A stretch of DNA of 64,000 nucleotides from assembly GCF_022606295.1 (NCBI RefSeq), contig NZ_JAHHZS010000011.1, forward strand, positions 1 to 64,000. Reading direction: 5' to 3'. The translations under genes were made by a program, and so were the position numbers. Under the pieces are notes generated by a model. The model did not search any database and was not told the origin of the DNA. It was given only the letters and a program-made list of their open reading frames with translations. This DNA is from Arthrobacter bambusae (GTDB lineage Bacteria > Actinomycetota > Actinomycetes > Actinomycetales > Micrococcaceae). Numbering within the stretch: position 1 is the first letter of the stretch; each line of letters opens with the position of its first letter. Below are positions 25,764 to 33,890 of the stretch, piece by piece.

Positions 25764-27074
25764 GTGCCTGATGGCCCAATCACTGGAGACAGCGATGCGC
25801 TGGTAGCAGCTCGGTACAGGCTGGGAACCCTGATCGGCCGAGGCGCGACGGCCTCGGTGTACCGGGCGCGGGATGAGAGGCTGGGCCGCGAGGTGGCCCT
25901 GAAACTCTTTGCTCCCCTGCTGGGCGGGCCGGACGAGCTTGCCCGGCATGAGAACGAGATGCGGCTCCTGGCGACCTTCAACCATCCGTCACTCGTCACT
26001 CTCTTCGACGCCGGTACCGACCATCGGGATCCGGAGCATGCCAGGACATTCCTCACGATGGAACTGATTCACGGTCCGGACCTGTATGCCAGGCTCCGGG
26101 ACCGGCCGCTGACGACCCAGGACGTAGCCCACATCGGGGCGGATCTGGCGTCGGCCCTGGAATACGTCCATGGGCGCGGGATCATCCACCGCGACATCAA
26201 ACCTGCGAATGTCCTCCTGCCTGATGCCCCCGTAGGATCCCCGATCCGGCCCAAGCTCACCGACTTCGGAATCGCCCGCATCATCGAGGGCACGCGCTTG
26301 ACCGCAACAGGCACCATGGTGGGAACCGCTGCCTACCTGAGCCCGGAACAGGCCACTGGCTCTGCCCTCGGACCGGCCAGCGACATCTATTCCCTGGGAC
26401 TTGTCCTCCTCGAATGCCTGACCGGAAAGCTCGAATACCCGGGAACCAGCGTGGAGTCGGCCGTTGCGAGGCTCCACCGCCCGCCACGCGTGCCCGATAC
26501 CTTCGGAACGCAGTGGGTTGACCTCCTGACCGCCATGACATCGACCGAACCCTCCGCGCGACCTGCCGCGCGAGACGTTGAGCAAGCCCTGCGGAACGGC
26601 TTCAGTACCGGCGTCCCTGCGGCGATGCCCGTTCGCGGCAACGGAGCCACTCAGACCCTTCCCCGTATGCCCGACCGTCCGCCCCGCACAGCCAAGGCAA
26701 CCACGCAGACGCGCGTTCAGCCGGTGGCAACGGCAAGCGAAAGCGCGGGCGGCAGCACCGTCGTCGGGCCGACCGTACGTAGCGGCCGCCCATGGCGGGG
26801 AAAGGCGCCGAGGCGCCCGCGTGGCGCGGCATGGGCTGTCGGGGCCGTCCTGCTTACCGCTGCCCTGGTGGTCATTGGCGTCAGCGCCATCCAGCCGCCC
26901 GCTCCCGCGGCCCCTGCCCCCTCCGTCTCGGCAACACCAACGCCCACACCCAGTGCCTCAACCCCGACGCCGACGCCAACGCCATCACCGAGCGTTGAGA
27001 CATCGATGCCGGTTGCGCCGGTTCCCGTGGCCCCGGCGCCGGGACGCCACAAGGGAAAGGGCAATGGCGGTTAG
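25764..27074 (+). CDS. Membrane serine/threonine protein kinase (PknB-like, no PASTA)
   Basis: A 436-aa eukaryotic-like kinase. The cytoplasmic kinase domain spans residues 18-280. The glycine loop is IGRGATASVY, ATP lysine K47, catalytic HRDIKPANVLL with D144, metal-binding DFG with D167, and activation-loop end GTAAYLSPEQA. A juxtamembrane linker follows, then one helix (WAVGAVLLTAALVVIGVSAI) and a short extracellular Pro/Thr tail. No PASTA or other sensor domain is present. I chose a GTG 7 nt after GAGG; the GTG two codons earlier is equally possible. The adjacent secreted Pro/Thr-rich protein may be related in role. Confidence 0.92.
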   Translation: MPDGPITGDSDALVAARYRLGTLIGRGATASVYRARDERLGREVALKLFAPLLGGPDELARHENEMRLLATFNHPSLVTLFDAGTDHRDPEHARTFLTMELIHGPDLYARLRDRPLTTQDVAHIGADLASALEYVHGRGIIHRDIKPANVLLPDAPVGSPIRPKLTDFGIARIIEGTRLTATGTMVGTAAYLSPEQATGSALGPASDIYSLGLVLLECLTGKLEYPGTSVESAVARLHRPPRVPDTFGTQWVDLLTAMTSTEPSARPAARDVEQALRNGFSTGVPAAMPVRGNGATQTLPRMPDRPPRTAKATTQTRVQPVATASESAGGSTVVGPTVRSGRPWRGKAPRRPRGAAWAVGAVLLTAALVVIGVSAIQPPAPAAPAPSVSATPTPTPSASTPTPTPTPSPSVETSMPVAPVPVAPAPGRHKGKGNGG

Positions 27075-27160
27075 GAGCCGGCGCCCGGGCTGAAGCCAGC
27101 CGGCTTGCCGGATCGAGCCGTCGGCAACGGCGCGTCCTAAAGACATGCGGATGCATCGAA

Positions 27161-27192
27161 AAAGGGAGGGTCGGCGTGCCGACCCTCCCTTT
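27161..27192. terminator. Bidirectional terminator after the kinase gene
   Basis: AAAGGGAGGGTCGGC at 27161-27175 is complementary to GCCGACCCTCCCTTT at 27178-27192, with CGTTT following. It separates the converging kinase and small membrane-protein genes and can act in both directions. Confidence 0.85.
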
Positions 27193-27207
27193 CGTTTCCT
27201 GCTGTTG

Positions 27208-27465
27208 CTAGATACCGCCGTCGCGGGTGTCCCGGGTCACGATGCGGTCCCCCGTGACGGGGTCGACGGTGGCGCGGCTTTCGCTGATTCGGCGGGTCCG
27301 GCGCGGGCCGAACACGAAGAGGGAAACGATCAAGCCGATAACGCCGACCACCATGAGGATGTAGCCGACCATATGGAGGTCGATGAATGACACGACATCT
27401 CCGGGGATGGCGAAGGCCAGAATGGCGCCTATCGCGATAAGGAAGATGGATGATCCGATACCCAC
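27208..27465 (-). CDS. DUF6458-like small membrane protein
   Basis: An 85-aa protein with two transmembrane helices: GIGSSIFLIAIGAILAFAI, then HMVGYILMVVGVIGLIVSLF. A cytoplasmic tail SESRATVDPVTGDRIVTRDT follows. The start is a GTG with a perfect AGGAGGT upstream. This small family is widespread in Actinobacteria and of unknown function. Confidence 0.78.
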   Translation of the reverse strand: MGIGSSIFLIAIGAILAFAIPGDVVSFIDLHMVGYILMVVGVIGLIVSLFVFGPRRTRRISESRATVDPVTGDRIVTRDTRDGGI

Positions 27466-27691
27466 TGCTGTACCTCCTGCTGAACCGCGGACCCGGCGGT
27501 GGCGGGTATTACTAAGGTTACTTTGCATCGCCAAAGCTACACGTCGGCACTTCATCCGGCAACCACGTGCCGAGGATCCGGCATCTCTACGGCATCTCAC
27601 CCCCAAAAACACTAAGGGTGCTTTGCATTTTCAGTGCCTGCCGGGTACCGTCCAATAAGGACCACGTGTCTCTATTGGGGGAGGTCAGCAA

Positions 27692-28033
27692 ATGGCAGGA
27701 AAGTTTGAACTGTTTGTCGATGCCCGGGAACGGTACCGGTTCCGGTTGAAGGCAGCGGACGGGACCGTCATGGCCGTCTCGAAGGATTTTGAGACCAAAC
27801 GAGCTGCGGTGGCGGGAATCCGCGAGGTGCGGGCATGTGCCGGAATGGGACTGATCACAGACCTGTGCCCGGCCCAGCCGGCGGCATCCGTAGCAGCACC
27901 GGAAACCTCCCCGCCGGCTTTGTCCGAAGCGGTGCCGCCACGCGGCCGGCATTGGCTCGGCCGGACCTTTATCGTTCGCAGGCGCGGCCACAAAGCGCTG
28001 GCGTCCGCGCGATGGCTGAACCCGGTCGAGTAA
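27692..28033 (+). CDS. DUF1508 (YegP-like) protein, copy 3
   Basis: A 113-aa protein. The DUF1508 unit covers residues 1-60 (MAGKFELFVDARERYRFRLK through MGLITDLCPAQP). A Pro/Ala linker and a basic end (RTFIVRRRGHKALASARW) follow. GGGGAGG precedes the ATG. Its close likeness to copy 2 suggests a recent duplication. A direct repeat at 27511 and 27611 lies upstream. Confidence 0.8.
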   Translation: MAGKFELFVDARERYRFRLKAADGTVMAVSKDFETKRAAVAGIREVRACAGMGLITDLCPAQPAASVAAPETSPPALSEAVPPRGRHWLGRTFIVRRRGHKALASARWLNPVE

Positions 28034-28066
28034 CAATAGAAGCCGGCCAATAGCTCAGGACGGCAG

Positions 28067-28096
28067 AAAAGGCCGGGACTCATGTCCCGGCCTTTT
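28067..28096. terminator. Bidirectional terminator, DUF1508 copy 3 / deaminase
   Basis: AAAAGGCCGGGAC at 28067-28079 and GTCCCGGCCTTTT at 28084-28096 form a 13-bp stem with a TCAT loop and T- or A-tracts on both strands. It lies between converging genes and is a textbook bidirectional terminator. Confidence 0.92.
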
Positions 28097-28105
28097 CCAT
28101 CGCAT

Positions 28106-28573
28106 TTAGTAAGGCTTCCCGGCACCTGGTGGCCGGGTGGTCCACTCGGTTTCGGTGGCGCGCATCCAGGGATACGGCAGGAGTTCTTCGAGGCTGACGG
28201 TCCCCACCTCTCCCCCGGCATCGACTAGGACAGTTGCCTCGGGCCCGTAGTTCCGAAGCAGTTCCCGGCACACCCCACAAGGATTGGTGACTTGGGGCTC
28301 GCCTTGGTCGTCCATGCTGACCGCAACGGATGACTCGATGGAGGTTTCCTGCGCCATCCTGGCGTTGGCGAGGGCGCTGGATTCGGCGCACACATTGATT
28401 CGTTTGGAGCCAAGGTGAAGGCCGAGGTAGATCGCCCCTGAGGCACCCCGCATGGCGGCGGCGACGCGATGGTTCTCGCTGTGATGAGCCGTGAGAAGCA
28501 GTTCACGGGCCGCCGTGTAGAGCTCCACGTCCGGCTGGCTGAGGTCAAACGAGATCAGATTGCTAGCTCCCAA
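28106..28573 (-). CDS. Cytidine-deaminase-fold protein
   Basis: A 155-aa zinc hydrolase-type protein. The zinc and catalytic motif CAE is C62-E64, and PCGVC supplies C99 and C102. The N-terminal half (HHSENHRVAAAMRGASGAIY) departs from housekeeping cytidine deaminase, which has FxVGAA and the NVENAS substrate loop. The substrate may therefore be a different amino-heterocycle, as in blasticidin-deaminase-like members. The start is a TTG overlapping the end of the symporter gene by 11 nt, so it is translated from the symporter mRNA and placed in the regulon described here. Confidence 0.78.
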   Translation of the reverse strand: MGASNLISFDLSQPDVELYTAARELLLTAHHSENHRVAAAMRGASGAIYLGLHLGSKRINVCAESSALANARMAQETSIESSVAVSMDDQGEPQVTNPCGVCRELLRNYGPEATVLVDAGGEVGTVSLEELLPYPWMRATETEWTTRPPGAGKPY

Positions 28574-29867
28574 TGAAGATGCCGCTCTTCCGACGCGCCA
28601 GGACGTAGAACACGATGCTCAGCACGGAGAGTACTGCGACGTAAACCGGGAAGATCCACGCTGCATTCATGGACTGGAGCCAGACCAGGAGGTACGAGGC
28701 CGTGCCGCCGAAGATTGCCACGCCAATTCCATAACCGAGGGAAGTTCCGGCGCCACGGCAGGATTTGGGCATCAGGGAACTGGTGACGACGTTGTACAGG
28801 GTCATGTTCAGGACCAGGACAACCGAGCCGCCCAGGAGGACCGCGGCGAATCCACCGATGCCCGGACGGACGTACATCAGCATCAGGAAGACCGAAGGAA
28901 TGGACAAGGCGCGGGTGATGAGGAACCACTTGGAAATCGACTTGCCGTCGGCGAGCTTGCCGACAACGAGGCTACCGACAACCAGCACCGCTCCGAGGAT
29001 GGTGGTGAGGGCGAAGACGGCGGTCGCGTCTTCCTTGAAGCTGCTGCGGGCCGCGGTGGGCAGTCCCGTATTCCAGGCGTAGTTGTAGGCCTGCGCCGCT
29101 CCAACGACGAACGTGATGGCCAGTACGCTCAGCCAATGCTTGCGCACTCCGCCCCACACGGCTTTCGAGGAGTTTTCCGCAAGCTCCTCCGGACGCATGG
29201 TTTCCGGAAGGGTCCGGCGAAGGTAGACCACGATGAATCCGAAGATTGCGCCCACGATGAAGGGAACACGCCATCCCCAGTCGGCCATGACAGCGCCGCT
29301 GAGCATCAGGCTGCACAGGTAGCTGACCAGCGAGGCGAGCAGGATGCCCGAGTTGACGAAGAAGGAGATGATGCCTGCGACGAACCCTTCGCGACCCACC
29401 GGAACCAGTTCCACGGCGTGTGCGGTGGAAAGAGGAGCTTCAACACCGGTGGAGATGCCCTGGACGATGCGGCAGACCAGGAGGATCATGCCGGCAGCGC
29501 CGCCGATCTGCTGGTACGTCGGGCACAGGGCGATGACCAGCGTGGTGATGGCCATCATCATGATGGACCAGAGCATCACTTTTCGACGCCCGATTCTGTC
29601 GGCGAAAGTACCGAGCAGGACGCCGCCCAGCGGACGGAACGCGAAGCCGACGGCGAAGACCGCCAAGGCGTTGAGCGTCGCGGCGGTGGGGTCCTGCGAG
29701 GGGAAGAACTTTGGCCCGATGAAGGCCGACAGGAGTCCGAAGACCATCCAGTCGTACCACTCAAGGGTGTTCCCGAGACCGAGGCCCAGCAGCCCACGGC
29801 GGATTTCCGGAGAGAGCCGGGATTTCCGGGCGCTTTCCGGGCCATTCTTGACGACAGTGTCAGTCAT
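28563..29867 (-). CDS. MHS-type MFS metabolite/proton symporter
   Basis: A 434-aa inner-membrane carrier with 12 predicted helices. Metabolite:H+ symporter features are GNTLEWYDWMVFG at the start, FRPLGGVLLGTFADRIGRRK in the helix 2-3 loop and IVQGISTGVEAP in helix 4. The family takes up organic acids, betaines, proline or aromatic acids. I chose the ATG of MTDTVVKNG, preceded by GGAAAG. It diverges from the XRE-cupin regulator, and its promoter carries the same operator palindrome, so it is the probable entry point of the catabolic cluster to the right. Confidence 0.9.
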   Translation of the reverse strand: MTDTVVKNGPESARKSRLSPEIRRGLLGLGLGNTLEWYDWMVFGLLSAFIGPKFFPSQDPTAATLNALAVFAVGFAFRPLGGVLLGTFADRIGRRKVMLWSIMMMAITTLVIALCPTYQQIGGAAGMILLVCRIVQGISTGVEAPLSTAHAVELVPVGREGFVAGIISFFVNSGILLASLVSYLCSLMLSGAVMADWGWRVPFIVGAIFGFIVVYLRRTLPETMRPEELAENSSKAVWGGVRKHWLSVLAITFVVGAAQAYNYAWNTGLPTAARSSFKEDATAVFALTTILGAVLVVGSLVVGKLADGKSISKWFLITRALSIPSVFLMLMYVRPGIGGFAAVLLGGSVVLVLNMTLYNVVTSSLMPKSCRGAGTSLGYGIGVAIFGGTASYLLVWLQSMNAAWIFPVYVAVLSVLSIVFYVLARRKSGIFIGS

Positions 29868-30205
29868 GATTCTTTCCTTCCTCCGCACCTTCGGGTGCGT
29901 GAGGGTACGGATCACCGTTGACATCCAGGGGGTATGGACGGTGATCGAAACTATCATTTTGGCCTGGTTCGGCAGGGCCGAACCAACTCACCTCATGGGA
30001 AGCGAATTAGCCCAGATAGCTACGCGTGCCTCTTCGTAGCGCTTTGAAGCAAACGGGGACATCCAGTCCGGAAAGGGAGCGTGGATGGCTTGCTTGGGTG
30101 TCGCAGGATCAGCAGGGAAACACGAGGGTGGACGTGGGGCTGGGTTGGGCCTTCCGCCAGAAGGCTGAATGCCCGCGTCTGTGATCGTGTTGCAAACTTC
30201 CCAAC

Positions 30206-30250
30206 GTGATGCGACTCACTTAACTATATTGAAGATATTCACCAGGTCAA
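30206..30250 (-). promoter_or_regulatory. Promoter and operator for the symporter gene
   Basis: Read on the minus strand, a -35 TTGACC (30250-30245), a 16-nt spacer and a -10 TATAGT (30228-30223) are followed by GTGAGTCGCATCAC (30219-30206), a GTGA-N6-TCAC palindrome covering the expected transcription start. The same arrangement occurs at the regulator promoter. Confidence 0.78.
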
Positions 30251-30352
30251 TGCTTTTAGATAAATAGCCCGCGTTATGCCGCCAATGCTGGAGAGTCCTG
30301 CCCCGAGAGCGGGCTGGCGAGCGTGGCGTGAGAGAAAAGTTTCAGCAAACCA

Positions 30353-30397
30353 TTGATTCGCTAAAATTTTTCACTATAGTTGTGTGAGTCAGCTCAC
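30353..30397 (+). promoter_or_regulatory. Promoter and operator for the XRE-cupin regulator
   Basis: A -35 TTGATT (30353-30358), a 16-nt spacer and a -10 TATAGT (30375-30380) are followed by GTGAGTCAGCTCAC (30384-30397). This palindrome has arms GTGAG and CTCAC. It covers the expected start of transcription and suggests autorepression. Confidence 0.78.
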
Positions 30398-30414
30398 CGA
30401 GAGAAAGCTGGACC

Positions 30415-31023
30415 ATGACCAACGAGATCATCACGGCATCCTCACCCGCCGGCACAAGCGCACTTCTGGCGACTGTCGGCAACAAGGTCCGTACGATGCG
30501 CAAGGACAAGGGGATGACCCTGTCCAAACTCTCGGAAATCACCGGTCTCAGCCCGGCGATCGTCAGCCAGATCGAACGCGGGCTGGCCAATCCGTCATTC
30601 ACCACCCTGGCACAGCTGGCTCACGGCCTGGACATTCCGGTGGGGAAGTTCTTCCTCGGCCAGGAAGAAACCAGGTCGCCGGTTGTCCGCAAGGCGGAGC
30701 GGCGAAACCTCAAAGGCGTCACCAAGAAGTCCGTGGGAGAGGCGGTCTATGAACTCCTGACCCCGGACCTCAACGGTGCGCTCGAGGCCCAATGGATCGT
30801 GAGTCCGCCAGGCCACGACACCAGCGCCACTCCTTTCCGCCACAGCGGCGAGGAATTCGGCATCATCCTCTCGGGAAGGAAAGACATCTTCCTCGACGGT
30901 GAGTGCTACACGCTTGAGGCGGGCGATTCGATCACTTTCTCCTCGGATACGCCTCACTGGTACAAAAACAGCTACGAAGAGGTATGCGTAGCAATCTGGG
31001 TCAACGCCCCCCACGTGTGGTGA
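30415..31023 (+). CDS. XRE-family regulator with C-terminal cupin sensor
   Basis: A 202-aa DNA-binding protein. Residues 20-75 are the helix-turn-helix (VRTMRKDKGMTLSKLSEITG, SPAIVSQIERGLANPS). Residues about 125-200 are a small cupin barrel (FRHSGEEFGIILSGRKDIFL, YTLEAGDSITFSSDTPHWYK). Relatives such as PuuR and SutR sense small metabolites through the cupin. It very probably binds the GTGA-N6-TCAC sites at its own and the symporter promoter. The 228 bases between its stop and the FAD oxidoreductase gene hold no gene and no third clear copy of that site. Confidence 0.9.
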   Translation: MTNEIITASSPAGTSALLATVGNKVRTMRKDKGMTLSKLSEITGLSPAIVSQIERGLANPSFTTLAQLAHGLDIPVGKFFLGQEETRSPVVRKAERRNLKGVTKKSVGEAVYELLTPDLNGALEAQWIVSPPGHDTSATPFRHSGEEFGIILSGRKDIFLDGECYTLEAGDSITFSSDTPHWYKNSYEEVCVAIWVNAPHVW

Positions 31024-31251
31024 TCAGCCGGCGCTAGCCGCCGCCCGATCCCATACACGCACGGACCCTTGGACGTCCGTTCGCAAACATCTCCATCTCC
31101 GTGTCCAGGTCCCCCGGGACCTCTACTCGTCATGCCCTTCGCCAGGCCCGGTCCGCCGCATTGCATTGCTGCGGGCTCCTCCTGAGCACCTCGTCTATAC
31201 CCCGGCAACCGTGCCAGCGGCATGCCCGCCGGGAAGTAAGGATCCTCCACC

Positions 31252-32634
31252 ATGAACTCCTTTGCCACCACATCGTCACTGGAACTCAGTACGACGACGG
31301 CGGATCTCACCGCGCCCGTCATCTCCCGCTCCGATGTCCTCGTGGTCGGCGGTGGTCCCGCCGGCGTGGCCGCCGCCGTCACTGCAGCACGGTCCGGGGC
31401 GTCCGTCACCCTCCTCGAGCGCTACTCCTCGCTCGGCGGGCTTGCCTCCGGAGGCATGGTCCTGGTGCTCGACGACATGATCAACGGCCAGGAAATCACG
31501 GTCACGGGCATCGTTTCGGAGTACGTGGAGCGTCTGCAGAAGCTCGGCCTGGCCGTCGTTCCGCCTGCCGATGACCGCAAGACCTCCGAGGAACTCTGGA
31601 ACAAGTGGGGCCGCTACGGCACCTTCGACTTCCATTCCCACACCAACCCCAAGCCGATCTGCTATGCCGCAGCCTTCGACCCCGACGGCTGGAAGCGGGT
31701 CTCCAACGACCTCGTCCGCGAAGCCGGAGTCAACCTCCGCCTGCACTCGTGGTTCTCCCGCCCGATCGTGGACAACGGCGTCATGAAGGGCGTCATCTGC
31801 GAGACCAAGTCCGGCCCGCAGGCCTTCATGGCGGACATCGTGATCGACACGACCGGAGACATCGACGTCGCCTCCCGTGCCGGCGCCAGCCACATCAAGG
31901 ACAGCTACCTCACCACCCTCGTCTTCCGCCTCGGCAACGTCGACACCGCCGCCGCCGAAGCCTTCGAGCAGGCCAACCCGAAGGAAGCCCGCGCCATCAA
32001 CCGCACCATCAAGCGGCTCCTTGGCGGCGCCTGGGAACTGTGGTGGCTCAAGACACCGATCGACGGCGTCGTCTGGTGCAACGCTCCCCACATGACCGGG
32101 TACGACGGCGTGGACCCGGCGGACATGACCGCCGCCGAGTTTGCCGCACGCGACCGGATCAGCGAGGCCGTGGAGTACGTCCGCGCCCACCTGCCGGGCT
32201 TCGAGAACTGCTTCATGCTCGACGTCGCCTCCCAGATGGGCGTCCGGCAGACCCGCCTGCTCGAGGGCGAATACGTCATGACGAAGGACGATGTCACCTC
32301 GCGCCGCCACTTCGCGGACACCGTGGCCCGCGGCCGCGATTACTACTACCCCTACCGCTCCCTGCTTCCCAAGGAAGTGGACCAGCTCCTCGTGGCCGGC
32401 CGCCACTACTCGGCCACCCCGGAAGCGCAGAAGATGTCCCGCGAGATCCCGCCCTGCATGGCCATGGGCCAGGCAGTCGGCGTCGCCGCCGCTCTGGCGG
32501 TCCAGAACGGCACCCTTGTCCGCGACGTCTCCGCGCTGGATATCCAGCAGGGCATGCGCCGGCACGGTGCAGACCCGGGCGACGTCCCGTCGTCGAACGC
32601 TACCGTCGACAGCGAAGCCGTGGTGGGGGCATGA
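31252..32634 (+). CDS. FAD-dependent oxidoreductase (FAD_oxidored type)
   Basis: A 460-aa flavoprotein, first gene of the catabolic operon. The ADP-binding fold is VLVVGGGPAGVAAAVTAA (about residues 29-46), ending in TLLERYSSLGGLASGG. IVIDTTGDIDVASRAGA and LVAGRHYSATPEAQK are further flavin contacts, and IPPCMAMGQAVGVAAALAV closes the fold. Related proteins oxidise or reduce carbon-carbon or carbon-nitrogen bonds of organic acids. The ferredoxin ending the operon could be its electron partner. The stop overlaps the CoA-transferase start as ATGA. Substrate unknown. Confidence 0.88.
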   Translation: MNSFATTSSLELSTTTADLTAPVISRSDVLVVGGGPAGVAAAVTAARSGASVTLLERYSSLGGLASGGMVLVLDDMINGQEITVTGIVSEYVERLQKLGLAVVPPADDRKTSEELWNKWGRYGTFDFHSHTNPKPICYAAAFDPDGWKRVSNDLVREAGVNLRLHSWFSRPIVDNGVMKGVICETKSGPQAFMADIVIDTTGDIDVASRAGASHIKDSYLTTLVFRLGNVDTAAAEAFEQANPKEARAINRTIKRLLGGAWELWWLKTPIDGVVWCNAPHMTGYDGVDPADMTAAEFAARDRISEAVEYVRAHLPGFENCFMLDVASQMGVRQTRLLEGEYVMTKDDVTSRRHFADTVARGRDYYYPYRSLLPKEVDQLLVAGRHYSATPEAQKMSREIPPCMAMGQAVGVAAALAVQNGTLVRDVSALDIQQGMRRHGADPGDVPSSNATVDSEAVVGA

Positions 32635-33890
32635 GCACCGAGACCCTCCTCGATGAGTTCGAGGAAACCACGATGGCGGCCGTCGCCGCTGCTGCCAAAC
32701 CCAACGGCATCCCTCTGCCGCTCGACGGCATCAAGATCGTCGACTTCACCCAGGTATTCATGGGACCGTCGTGCACCCAGCTCCTGGGCGACTACGGCGC
32801 GGACATCATCAAGGTGGAACGTCCGGGCGCCGGCGACATCTCGCGCAACTCGTTCCCGGACAAGGACGGCCAGGACAACCCCATTTTCCTGTCCATCAAC
32901 CGGAACAAGCGCAGCGTTTCCGTGGACACCCGCACCGACGAGGGCAAGGCCGTCCTCCGCCGGGTGATGGCCGACGCCGACGTCGTGGTCAGCAACTTCC
33001 GTTCCGGCGTGATGGAACGGATGGGCTTCGGCTACGAGGAACTCAAGGCAGAGAACCCGGGAATCATCTGGGCCTCCGGCACGGGTTTCGGCCCGGTTGG
33101 ACCGTACTCCCACAAGGGCGGCCAGGATGCGATCGCACAGGCGTACTCGGGCGTGATGTGGCGGCGCGAGTCGGACGACGTGAAGCCTGCCATCTACCCC
33201 ACCACGCTGTGCGACTACATCACGGGCATGCACCTCATGCAGGGCATCCTGCTGGCACTGCGCACCCGGGAGACCTCCGGCGTCGGGCAAAAGGTCGAGG
33301 TGACCATGTACGACTCCATGCTCCACCTGCAGATGCAGGAGGCTTGCATGCAGCTCAACCGCGGCTACGAAGTCAACTGGGGCGCCATGCCGCTAAGCGG
33401 CGTCTTTGAAACCACAGACGGCGCCGTCTGCATGGTGGGCGGTTTCACCCCCGATCCGCTGGCCCGGATTTCCGAAGCGCTGGGCCTGGACGAAGACCTT
33501 ACCCAGCGGCCGGAGTTCGCCAACTTGGAGCAGCAATTCAAGCACAAGCCGGCCCTGCAGGCGATCTTCCGGGAACGGATCGCCACGAACACCACGGAGT
33601 ACTGGACCAACCAGCTCGAAAGCCAAGGCCTGCTCAACGCGCCCGTCCACACCCTGGAGCAAGCCTTGGCCGATGCCCAGACCGAGGCCAACGGCATGAT
33701 CGTCGAAGCCGAGCATCCCGGCGTGGGCACCGTGAAGATGCTCAACGCCCCGATTCGCCTGTCTGCCACACCGCCTTCCGTCCGGCGCGTGGCGCCGCGG
33801 CTCGGAGAGCACAATGTGGAAGTCCTCCTGGAGAACGGCTTCGACGCTGAAACCATCGAACGCCTGCAGACGTTGGGAGTCCTCCGGTGA
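32631..33890 (+). CDS. Class III CoA-transferase (CaiB/BaiF type)
   Basis: A 419-aa enzyme that moves CoA between carboxylic acids. It has IKIVDFTQVFMGPSCTQLLG, GADIIKVERPGAGD and NRNKRSVSVDTRTDEGK. The catalytic Asp is expected in the SHKGGQDAIAQA region (GGQDA), matching the family position. EGxxE-type ends and YTP-like insertions are absent. It should activate the operon substrate as a CoA thioester ahead of the adjacent hydratase. Translationally coupled on both sides (ATGA upstream, GTGA downstream). Confidence 0.9.
   Translation: MSTETLLDEFEETTMAAVAAAAKPNGIPLPLDGIKIVDFTQVFMGPSCTQLLGDYGADIIKVERPGAGDISRNSFPDKDGQDNPIFLSINRNKRSVSVDTRTDEGKAVLRRVMADADVVVSNFRSGVMERMGFGYEELKAENPGIIWASGTGFGPVGPYSHKGGQDAIAQAYSGVMWRRESDDVKPAIYPTTLCDYITGMHLMQGILLALRTRETSGVGQKVEVTMYDSMLHLQMQEACMQLNRGYEVNWGAMPLSGVFETTDGAVCMVGGFTPDPLARISEALGLDEDLTQRPEFANLEQQFKHKPALQAIFRERIATNTTEYWTNQLESQGLLNAPVHTLEQALADAQTEANGMIVEAEHPGVGTVKMLNAPIRLSATPPSVRRVAPRLGEHNVEVLLENGFDAETIERLQTLGVLR

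Larger units (their letters stand above)
29868..30414. other. Intergenic control region between symporter and XRE-cupin regulator
   Basis: This 547-base stretch holds two opposed promoters with matched operators, listed separately, at 30206-30250 and 30353-30397. The symporter promoter lies about 340 bases from its start codon, so its mRNA has a long leader. Within the leader (29868-30200) I see no gene and no strong hairpin. The DNA between the promoters (about 30251-30352) is relatively AT-rich. Confidence 0.6.
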
